Part shown: positions 8,476 through 15,824 of the stretch, piece by piece | Numbering within the stretch: position 1 is the stretch's first letter | Layout: every line of letters begins with the position of its first letter | Assembly (NCBI GenBank): GCA_017443465.1 | Contig: JAFRXO010000019.1 | Coordinates: forward strand, 1-64,000 | DNA length: 64,000 bases | DNA from: Bacteroidales bacterium | Lineage (GTDB): Bacteria > Bacteroidota > Bacteroidia > Bacteroidales > UBA932 | Direction: 5' to 3' | The notes under the pieces: model-generated | What the model saw: only the letters and a program-made list of their open reading frames with translations | Databases searched by the model: none | What the model was told of the DNA's origin: nothing | Made by a program: the position numbers and the translations under genes

Positions 8476-9045
8476 TTATTTCCGGCAGATCCGGAACAGG
8501 GCGTCCGCCAGCATCCCTGCGGCTATTCCCGCAATGAGGGCGAACGGCATGATCCAGACGGCTTTTATGCCGAATATCTCGAAGAAGGAAATGGCTATGG
8601 CCACCGCGAAGGACACCAGGCCTCCTATGATCGTGCCCTTGTCTGTGGCCCCTTTGACGAAAAGGGCCATGAAGAACAGGACGAACAGCGGAGCCACCAC
8701 GAGGTTTACGACCTTGACCACCACGTCAAACAGGTTCCCCGTGACATATGACACGAGATAGCATGAGCACGTGACGGCCAGACCGAGAAGGGCGGAGATT
8801 TTTTTGATCGTCTTGAGGTCCTTCTTCACATCTTTCACCCGTTTCTTAGAATAAGGTTTGATCAGGTCCTCCTGTATGACTGTGGCAGAGGAGTTCAGGC
8901 CGGAGGACAGGCTGGACATCGCTGCGGCCATGATAGCCGCCGCAATCAGTCCGGTCAGGCCGGAGGGGAGTCCGACAAGTATGAAGCGCGGGAAGAGAGT
9001 GTCGGCATCATTTGAAAGGGATGTGCCGGGAGCCATCATCCCCAT
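8476..9045 (-). pseudogene. C-terminal fragment of a sodium:solute symporter (SSS family)
   Basis: The 189-residue frame contains the end of an SSS transporter: APGTSLSNDADTLFPRFILV, the conserved GLIAAAIMAAAMSSLSSGLNS helix, and four further hydrophobic segments. SSS proteins are normally about 450-600 residues, so over half is missing. The frame has a TGA immediately before its first Met (9043-9045), and the sequence at that junction (9034-9102) is a copy of the 3' end of the esterase gene at 20 kb on the opposite strand. The start is therefore an accident of the join. In SusCD-less glycan loci a complete SSS transporter would import the released sugar; this one cannot be functional in that form. 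Confidence 0.8.
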
Positions 9046-9102
9046 TCACTCAACAATCCCCAGCCTATAGTGGATTTCATCCTCCAGGCAATGAATCAAT
9101 GA
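9034..9102 (+). pseudogene. Remnant of the esterase/hydrolase 3' end (67-bp repeat copy)
   Basis: Plus-strand bases 9034-9100 match 20397-20463 at 66 of 67 positions (A9048 versus G20411, a silent Ser change). The remnant encodes the last 22 residues of the double esterase (HHPHSLNNPQPIVDFILQAM...) and ends in its own TGA at 9100-9102 instead of TAA. It supplies the stop of the flanking minus-strand propeller gene (9096-9098). Near identity implies a recent copying or rearrangement event. Confidence 0.85.
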
Positions 9103-10820
9103 CGCTGGTTCCGGACGGGCAGGTCCATTCCGCTGGGATGAAGGCCTGGTCCGCCGCCTCCGGTGTATCCGCGGCTCTCGCCCGTCTTCCAGGGTGAGAC
9201 CCAGAACGCGTACAGCGAACCGTCGGTCAGGTAGAACCTGAACCGGACCGGCTTGTTCCGGAACCGGGACAGGTCTGCGTTCTTCCCCCATGTGATCCGG
9301 TATTTAGTGCTGTCCTCATCCTTCATGGCCACGCAGTCCGCTTTCGTGAACCCCTTCACCGGCTGGCCGTCGGCACCTATCAGTTCCACTGCCAGCTCCT
9401 TGGCTTTTGCATTGACAAAGAAGTATTTCCCGTCGAACGACACCGGGGAGGTAAGCAGCGTGCCGCTCCTTCCCGGGGCGTCCATTGAGACGAAACCGTC
9501 GCGGCGGAGCGTGCCCATTCCCGTAGTCTGGATCTCCGGGCCGGTGCCGAACCTCATCTTGTGGCCCCCGGCATAGAAGAAGAGCGAATCTCCCACGATC
9601 AGCGCATTGCCTGCCGCCACCTGCATATTGGCGGCGTTCCAGGCCGTGGTGTCCCCATATGCACTGGGCATGAACGGCGTATGGTCAGGACGGTAGAAAT
9701 GGAAGCCGTCGCGGCTGTAGCCGAGTCCCACCTCGTTCAGTTTCCATATGTTGAATTTCTTCATGATGTCCGCCTCGGGCCCGCGGTACATGGCATACTC
9801 GCCGAGCATGATGCTTTCATATGCAATCGCATCGAAATTATATATAGCCGGGGCGAAGGGGCACAGGTCGGCTATGACCGGATCTATATGCCTGGTGTCC
9901 TGGTCGTCCGCGGTGAACCAAAATGCGATGTCCTCATCTTTGAGGTAGTAGTTTTCAAGGCTGTCGCGTATGACGTAATCCAGTTCTTGCTGGATCGAAT
10001 GCGTGCGGGTCAGGAGCCGCTCGAGGCTTTCATCTTCTATGTAGGCGCGGGCCCGGGTAGGGGGATTCAGGGCGCAGACCCGTATGCTCATCACCCATTT
10101 CTTGGTGAAGGGATTGTAAAACATGGTGCTGCGGTCCTGGATCACTCCGGAATTCGCAACTGTGGGGCTCCAGTGTATGCCGTCGGCGGAATACTGCAGG
10201 ATGAAAGAGCCTCCCCAGCGGACGGTGTAACCGCAAACGGATTTATAGCGTTTGGCCGGATCTTTCTCCTGCTTGTCCAGCCAGACAACCTGTTCGCCTG
10301 AGAGGTTGTCAGTTACGTTAGTCCCGGGGAAGACGTCCTGTTCCACCTTGTTCCAGTGGTAGCCGTCATCCGACTCGGCATATGCGTTCCATGATTCATC
10401 CCCCTTTTTATAATCCGGGAAACGGGGCGCATTGTACCACATCTTGAACTTCCCGGCCAGTTCATCGTACCAGACGCCGTCGCTGTAGGTCAGGCCGTCA
10501 ATGACCGGGTTCCCGGAATACATATGGGCATGGTGGCAGACCCGATCCAGGTCGGTTTCCCCTATCAGGAAATCGTCGACGAAAAGCTGCCTTCCGACAT
10601 TGATCAGGATAGGATCCGGTTTGTTGTCGATGTAGGGGAGAGGCATGGGTTTCCTCTCCGTCGGGACCGGGTATCGCGGCGGCCAGACCTCCGGCAGCTC
10701 AATCCCGTTATACAGCACAGTCCGGCCATCTTTCCCGGTCTCCTTGCCGGATTGAGAGCAGGAGACGGCCAGCAAAAGCAGGCCGGCCAGGATGCAGGCC
10801 GCGGACAATAGCTTCTTCAT
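9096..10820 (-). CDS. Lipoprotein with a beta-propeller glycosidase-like fold (GH43/GH32-like), unassigned
   Basis: The 574-residue product has a lipobox (LLAVSC, Cys21) and the opening INVGRQLFVDDFLIGETDLDR, which I associate with five-bladed-propeller hydrolase-like proteins of Bacteroidetes and Planctomycetes. Repeated blade motifs follow: SGNPVIDGLTYSDGVWYDE, YAESDDGYHWNKV, YSADGIHWSPT and YSRDGFHFYRPD. I cannot place catalytic acids with confidence. It starts 4 nt after the GH36 stop, so both genes are one operon. The final codons and stop lie inside the 67-bp esterase remnant, so its natural C-terminus may have been altered. Confidence 0.6.
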   Translation of the reverse strand: MKKLLSAACILAGLLLLAVSCSQSGKETGKDGRTVLYNGIELPEVWPPRYPVPTERKPMPLPYIDNKPDPILINVGRQLFVDDFLIGETDLDRVCHHAHMYSGNPVIDGLTYSDGVWYDELAGKFKMWYNAPRFPDYKKGDESWNAYAESDDGYHWNKVEQDVFPGTNVTDNLSGEQVVWLDKQEKDPAKRYKSVCGYTVRWGGSFILQYSADGIHWSPTVANSGVIQDRSTMFYNPFTKKWVMSIRVCALNPPTRARAYIEDESLERLLTRTHSIQQELDYVIRDSLENYYLKDEDIAFWFTADDQDTRHIDPVIADLCPFAPAIYNFDAIAYESIMLGEYAMYRGPEADIMKKFNIWKLNEVGLGYSRDGFHFYRPDHTPFMPSAYGDTTAWNAANMQVAAGNALIVGDSLFFYAGGHKMRFGTGPEIQTTGMGTLRRDGFVSMDAPGRSGTLLTSPVSFDGKYFFVNAKAKELAVELIGADGQPVKGFTKADCVAMKDEDSTKYRITWGKNADLSRFRNKPVRFRFYLTDGSLYAFWVSPWKTGESRGYTGGGGPGLHPSGMDLPVRNQRH

Positions 10821-10824
10821 TGCG

Positions 10825-12828
10825 CTAGATTTTCTTGTAGAAGACGAGTTTGTAACTCCTGGGTTCAGCGAACTTCAGCATCTGGGTAGCGAGCTGCGAC
10901 CCTTCCATCAGGCAGGTCCCGCCGTCGAAGTCTTCTACGGAATATGTGGCCTGCGGATCGATGCCGCGGAGGCGGAGGTTGAATGTGTCATCAGGACATT
11001 TCTCCCTGCGGAACAGCATGAAGAAGCCTTCGCCGGAATCCGGCAGATCCAGCTGATAGCCGGCATATATGTCGGAGCCGTCCAGGGCATAAGTGGTAAG
11101 TGCATAGAAATCCCCTAAATAGTAATGGCGGACCCTGTCCACAACCCTCAGCATCCTGTCAAACCAGGCGATCTCTTTTTCGGACGGCTCCCGGCTGAGG
11201 AACATTCCCTGGAAATCCGTGGGGGTAAACACTGCGGTCGACCCCAGGCAGCTCAGGAAGCAATAGGTGTCGAAGACCGGGACCTTGAAGGTCTCGCCTC
11301 CTGTGAACGGGAGATATGGCGTCGTGTTGATGGTGATGTTCTGCGTCAGTTCTTCGGGGTGGTCGAACATATGCGCGTCGTCGCGGCAATAGCTGTGCGC
11401 ATATGTCATCATATGTATGTCAATCCGCGTCCCGCCGCCGGCGCAGCTCTCGAGGAGCATGTCGGGGTATCGCTTGTGAAGCGCCTCCCAGTAATCCCAG
11501 AGGCCGTTGATATGATAAATCTCGGTGATGCCCTTCCTGTCCTCCTCGTCATTGTCCATCCATATCTGGAGCGGGTTGACATTGAAGTCCTGCCGGTATA
11601 TCTGGACGCCGCTTTCCTCGATGTTGCGGAAGACTTCCGCCTTCATCCAGGCCACCGCGTCGGGATTCTTGAAGTTGATCAGATAGATGCAGTCGTCGGG
11701 GGCGTTTTTCGGCCGGATGAAATACTCCGGATGCTCCTTTACGATGGGGGAGTTGACCATCGCGCGTTCGGGCTCGAACCATAAGAGGAATTTCATCCCC
11801 TTCCGGCCAGCCGCGGTCGCTACCTTCATTAGATTCCCGTCCGGATGGATGTTCGGGTTCGGATGCCAGTTGCCTGCATTCTTCCACCAGAACGGGCCGC
11901 AGTTGGTGTCCTGGGGCACGTCCTTGTCATTTCCGTACCAGCCGGCATCCACCCAGAAGGTGTCGAAGGGGATGTCCTTGAATGCCGTGGTCGCCTTGTT
12001 GAGGATCATGAGCATATTGGCGTCGGTTTTGTTCCCGCCGCTAGCCGTGAGCGGAAGGAGGGGACGGAACAGCTCGCCTTTGGAATCGCGCGGGGCCTTG
12101 TGCTTGATGACGAAACGGTGGAATTCGACCAGTCCTTCCTCGACCGTCTTGCCATCGCGTTCGTAAATCACTGTGAAGGGCATCTGGAAGCGTTCTCCCG
12201 GGAGCATCTTGAAATGGGTATCTTCCCCGATTCCGGCAGAAAAGCGGAACACGTCTTCCATGCGCATATCCGCCCGCCACGTTCCGGTCCAGCCGATTGC
12301 GATCTCCATTCCATGCGTGGCATCGAAATCGATCCCGAGGTAGGGAATCCAGTTGGTGGAACGGCCTTCCCCGGATATGAGGCTGAGGGCGTTGCATCCG
12401 GAACGCTTCTGCAGAAGGACATCGTGGCGGCAGAAGTCCGTGTATGTGCTCATCGAACCTGTAGTCCTCCTGACCTTGATGCTGCGCGAACCGTATTTCC
12501 TGGAAAGATCGAGCGACCGGAAACCGTCAATGATGCCGGTCCCTTCCGGTGATATGCATTCCAGGTAGGGCCTTACTTCGGTGACGGGAAAGTCCGGATA
12601 GGTCTTGTAGCTGACCGTAAGCCGGAGTTTCCCGTCTGGAGACGTGTAGCTGGTTTCCGTTTCGAACGGGCCGGTCTTCTTCTCGGAAGAGGACCATGTC
12701 GAGGCGGAAAATGCCTGCCCGTCATATGTAAACGACAGCGGATAAGCGTTTTTTAAGTCATCGGCTTCCATCGCCGCCGCCGTAACGGCAAGGAAGACTG
12801 AAACAAGGAGGAATAGCGGTTTCTTCAT
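10825..12828 (-). CDS. GH36-type alpha-galactosidase (clan GH-D), secreted
   Basis: Counting from the ATG at 12828, the 667-residue protein has a signal peptide (1-20), an N-terminal beta-sandwich and a TIM barrel. Barrel motifs are FWVDAGWYG (residue ~291), MKFLLWFEPERA (~345), YRQDFN with the expected nucleophile Asp414, and ESCAGGGTRID with the expected acid/base Asp470. These are the GH36 catalytic motifs, so hydrolysis of terminal alpha-galactosides (or a related alpha-glycoside) is likely. A GTG at 12834 is inside the -7 box and is not a likely start. It leads the minus-strand operon that continues into the propeller protein, and possibly to 3867. Confidence 0.88.
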   Translation of the reverse strand: MKKPLFLLVSVFLAVTAAAMEADDLKNAYPLSFTYDGQAFSASTWSSSEKKTGPFETETSYTSPDGKLRLTVSYKTYPDFPVTEVRPYLECISPEGTGIIDGFRSLDLSRKYGSRSIKVRRTTGSMSTYTDFCRHDVLLQKRSGCNALSLISGEGRSTNWIPYLGIDFDATHGMEIAIGWTGTWRADMRMEDVFRFSAGIGEDTHFKMLPGERFQMPFTVIYERDGKTVEEGLVEFHRFVIKHKAPRDSKGELFRPLLPLTASGGNKTDANMLMILNKATTAFKDIPFDTFWVDAGWYGNDKDVPQDTNCGPFWWKNAGNWHPNPNIHPDGNLMKVATAAGRKGMKFLLWFEPERAMVNSPIVKEHPEYFIRPKNAPDDCIYLINFKNPDAVAWMKAEVFRNIEESGVQIYRQDFNVNPLQIWMDNDEEDRKGITEIYHINGLWDYWEALHKRYPDMLLESCAGGGTRIDIHMMTYAHSYCRDDAHMFDHPEELTQNITINTTPYLPFTGGETFKVPVFDTYCFLSCLGSTAVFTPTDFQGMFLSREPSEKEIAWFDRMLRVVDRVRHYYLGDFYALTTYALDGSDIYAGYQLDLPDSGEGFFMLFRREKCPDDTFNLRLRGIDPQATYSVEDFDGGTCLMEGSQLATQMLKFAEPRSYKLVFYKKI

Positions 12829-12833
12829 GAACA

Positions 12834-12841
12834 CAAAGTTA
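12834..12841 (-). promoter_or_regulatory. -7 box (TAACTTTG) of the GH36 operon
   Basis: An exact TAnnTTTG on the minus strand ends only 5 nt before ATG 12828, so the transcript should be essentially leaderless. The -33 region is weak. Confidence 0.5.
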
Positions 12842-12928
12842 CGAAAAGTTTGCTATTCGCCAGCAGTGTCAGAAATCCAGTTCTTTTCCTCTGTAATTCT
12901 TCCAAATTTAAGAAAAAAACTGTAATGG

Positions 12929-12958
12929 TTGCTAATAATGGATTAAAGTTTATCTTTG
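12929..12958 (+). promoter_or_regulatory. Promoter of the phosphodiesterase gene
   Basis: TTG (12929-12931), 19 nt, then TATCTTTG (12951-12958): a textbook Bacteroidetes -33/-7 promoter. The ATG at 12965 is 6 nt further on, so the mRNA would have almost no leader. It is back to back with the GH36 promoter. Confidence 0.65.
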
Positions 12959-12964
12959 TAAGGT

Positions 12965-13756
12965 ATGAAGAAGATGGTGATACTACTGGTGATTCTGATG
13001 CTTTGTCCTGCGGGCATGCGCGGGCAGAATCCGGTGCTGCTGCATTCGCATAACGACTACGAGCGCATGGCGCCGTTCTGGATGGCCTACAGCGAGCGCT
13101 TTGACTCCATGGAGGCAGATGTCTATTGCATCGACGGCACACTATTCGTCAGTCACGACCGCAAGGACGTCAAGCAAGAGCGCACTTTCGAGGCTCTATA
13201 TCTCCAGCCGCTGCTGCAGGTTTTCGGGCGGAATGGCGGCAGGGCCTGGGCAGGCAGCGAACAGACGATTCAACTGCTGGTAGACATCAAGGATACGACA
13301 GATCCTACCCTCAGCGTGCTGGTGAAACTGCTCTCGGCACACCGTGAAGTCTTCGACCCGGCTGTGAATCCCTATGCCGTCAGGGTGGTGATGACTGGCC
13401 ACGTGCCTGTTCCCGCCGATTTCGGCAAATATCCGGATTTCATCTTCTTCGACGGCGACCTCAATCTGGAGTACACCGAATCTCAGTTGAAGCGCATTGC
13501 AATGTTCAGCGCTCCTTTCTTTAATTATACACAGTGGCGAGGCCGTGGCCGGGGCAGCAAGACAGGCTGGGAGATGGTCATGGATGCGGTAGAACGAGCT
13601 CATTCACAAGGGAAACCGATCCGATTCTGGGGCGCCCCGGAGAATGAAACGGTTTACCATGTGTTCTATTCGCTGGGCATCGACTATATGAATTCCGACC
13701 ACCCTGACGAGTGCGCGCTGTTCTATCGCTCCAACAGCGAGCTTTTTGAAGAATAA
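12965..13756 (+). CDS. Secreted PLC-like/glycerophosphodiester phosphodiesterase family protein
   Basis: A 263-residue protein with a signal peptide (1-20, ending MRGQN). The start of the mature chain, LLHSHNDYER, followed by EADVYCIDGTLFVSHD, matches the TIM-barrel PI-PLC/GDPD superfamily, where two His and an EAD/E-x-D acidic pair bind metal and substrate. Later elements include LLVDIKDTTDPT and PDFIFFDGDLNLEYT. Proteins like this in Bacteroidetes are annotated as PI-specific phospholipase C or GDPD-like with unknown substrate. Its neighbour downstream (33 nt) is the heparinase-like gene on the same strand. Confidence 0.7.
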   Translation: MKKMVILLVILMLCPAGMRGQNPVLLHSHNDYERMAPFWMAYSERFDSMEADVYCIDGTLFVSHDRKDVKQERTFEALYLQPLLQVFGRNGGRAWAGSEQTIQLLVDIKDTTDPTLSVLVKLLSAHREVFDPAVNPYAVRVVMTGHVPVPADFGKYPDFIFFDGDLNLEYTESQLKRIAMFSAPFFNYTQWRGRGRGSKTGWEMVMDAVERAHSQGKPIRFWGAPENETVYHVFYSLGIDYMNSDHPDECALFYRSNSELFEE

Positions 13757-13789
13757 TCGGCGGATCAATTCGAAAATATCACCATATTT

Positions 13790-15811
13790 ATGAAAACACT
13801 AAGATTAATAACTGCAGTCGCCCTGCTGTGCCTTACTTCGATTGTATTCGCCCAGCAGCCGAGACATCTTCTCCAAAATGCCTGGGCGAACATAGACCCT
13901 TCCACGGTACATCCTGAAAAGGCATGTAATTATCCCGCTTACAGTGACAGGGCAAGTTGGAATGCCCTTATGTCCGACGGCGTAGGAGAGACCTACATCC
14001 AGAACGCTGAGAAGTACCTGGACTACGTCTGGGCCAACATCAATGCTACCGATTACCTGGAGTTCGAGCGCAGCGGATCGCGCAGCGTCATGGAGAGGCC
14101 GTTTTCGAGCAACCGGTCAGCCCTTAACAATCTGATCCTGGGCGAACTTGCCGAGGGCAAGGGACGTTTCCTTCCCCAGATCATCAACGGGGTCTGGCAT
14201 TTCTCCCACATGCCGTCCTGGGTTTATTCCGCCCACGGTTACCGCAAGGATTCCGGGCGTGCGCTTCCCGACCCCCGCGACGTCATAATGGATCTCGGGA
14301 GCCAGACGACTGGGCGTACCATCGCACTGGCCCTGCATTTCTTCCGCGAAGAAATGGACAAGGTGGATCCGGCTATCGCGGTTTATGCCGACCTTGCAAT
14401 GGAAGAAAAACTGTTCAAGCCATATATGGATCCTACTAAGTGGAAGGCTCAGAGCTGGCTCGGCTTTACCAAGCCCGGGGAGGAAAAACCCTATTTCTGG
14501 GAAAACTGGGATCCGCGCAATAACTGGAACATATGGTGCAATATCGCCGTTGTCCAGTGTTACTGTCTGGCTTGCAAGGACCGTGATGCCATTCTCAAGG
14601 GTCTGAACCAGGCTGTCGTTTCAGCCGACAATTTCCTGGATTTCGTAAAGATGGACGGCGCCTGTGATGAAGGTCCTGCCTATTGGCGGCATGCCTCGGG
14701 CTGCCTATTCGAGTTCATCCGTCTTATGAACAACATCACCGACGGCCGTTTTGGCTGCTGGGATGATCCTCAGTTCATCGCCCGCTGCACTTACTTGTCG
14801 CGCTGTAACCTGGGCGACGGCTGGACTGTCAATTTCGGCGATGGCGCTGTCCGCTCTGCAGGTTCCCCGTTCTTCATCTATGCCATGGGCCGCACCGCCG
14901 GTATCGAGGAGATGACCCGCTATGCATATTATCTCAAGGCCTGCCAGCAGGATCCCATGAACTTCTATCCGGGATCGGACCTTGAAGCCCTGCTTGACAA
15001 GAAAGATTTCGAACGCGATTTCAAAAACGCTCTGGCCGAGTCCGGAGGGGATATCGAGACGTTTAAAAGCGACATGCGCAAGGACATTCCCGCCGTCAGC
15101 TGGTATCCCCAGACAGAGCACCTGATTGTCAAGGGCAAGGAAGGGATTTCCTTCGCGGCGAAAGGCGGACACAACGAAGAGAGCCACAACCATAACGACG
15201 TCGGAAGCGTCATAGTATTCATGGATGAGATGCCGGTTCTCGTGGATGTGGGTCCTACCACCTATATGCGCCAGACCTTCAACAAGAAGGAGCGTTACAC
15301 CATATGGAGCATGCGCAGCGAATGGCACAATCTCCCCATGATGAACGGACGTCCACAGCACGAGGGCGGTGAATTCAAATCCTCCTGGGCCAAGGCCGAT
15401 GAGAAGACGGGGGCTTTCTCTGCAGAAATCGCAGGTGCATATGAAGCTGATGCTGCCCTGAAATCCCTGGTACGCAGCTGCCGCCTGGACGGAAAGACAT
15501 TCACTGTCTCCGACCGTTTCGAACTCGCCCGGAGGTTTGCTGCTGACGAGGAGCACTTCATGGTACGCGGAGACGTGAAACAGGTCAGGGACGGGGAAAT
15601 CATCATCACCTACAGGTCCTTCGACGGCAACCGCAGCGGGCAGGCCCGCATGACCTATTCCCGCAACCTGAAGGCCACGATCGAGACACGTACTCTCGAT
15701 GATACAAGGCATATCAGCATGTGGGGTCCCGACCTGAAGCGGATCGTGCTCCGGAGCGCTGACAATGCGCCTGCCAAGGGAACTTACACCATAAAGATCA
15801 CTAAATTATAG
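13790..15811 (+). CDS. Heparinase II/III-family polysaccharide lyase-like protein, secreted
   Basis: The 673-residue protein has a signal peptide (1-21, VFAQQ), an alpha-toroid half (helical, to about residue 400) and a C-terminal beta-sandwich. The most telling stretch is FAAKGGHNEESHNHNDVGSV near residue 460, the His/Asn-rich start of the heparinase II/III C-terminal domain, followed by VDVGPTTYMR. These lyases cleave uronate polysaccharides (heparin/heparan, alginate, glucuronan) by beta-elimination. The GH88 at 49.5 kb could act on its unsaturated products, although the genes are not linked. The specific substrate is not readable. Confidence 0.75.
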   Translation: MKTLRLITAVALLCLTSIVFAQQPRHLLQNAWANIDPSTVHPEKACNYPAYSDRASWNALMSDGVGETYIQNAEKYLDYVWANINATDYLEFERSGSRSVMERPFSSNRSALNNLILGELAEGKGRFLPQIINGVWHFSHMPSWVYSAHGYRKDSGRALPDPRDVIMDLGSQTTGRTIALALHFFREEMDKVDPAIAVYADLAMEEKLFKPYMDPTKWKAQSWLGFTKPGEEKPYFWENWDPRNNWNIWCNIAVVQCYCLACKDRDAILKGLNQAVVSADNFLDFVKMDGACDEGPAYWRHASGCLFEFIRLMNNITDGRFGCWDDPQFIARCTYLSRCNLGDGWTVNFGDGAVRSAGSPFFIYAMGRTAGIEEMTRYAYYLKACQQDPMNFYPGSDLEALLDKKDFERDFKNALAESGGDIETFKSDMRKDIPAVSWYPQTEHLIVKGKEGISFAAKGGHNEESHNHNDVGSVIVFMDEMPVLVDVGPTTYMRQTFNKKERYTIWSMRSEWHNLPMMNGRPQHEGGEFKSSWAKADEKTGAFSAEIAGAYEADAALKSLVRSCRLDGKTFTVSDRFELARRFAADEEHFMVRGDVKQVRDGEIIITYRSFDGNRSGQARMTYSRNLKATIETRTLDDTRHISMWGPDLKRIVLRSADNAPAKGTYTIKITKL

Positions 15812-15824
15812 ACAGCGTTTTTAA

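Noticed and set aside
8476..9045. The symporter frame as a working transporter gene
   Set aside because: Only the last 189 residues remain, the start lies in a copied piece of another gene, and a stop codon precedes the first Met.
14705..15712. Minus-strand frame of 335 codons opposite the heparinase-like gene
   Set aside because: Same kind of antisense shadow; the plus-strand frame carries the signal peptide and lyase motifs.
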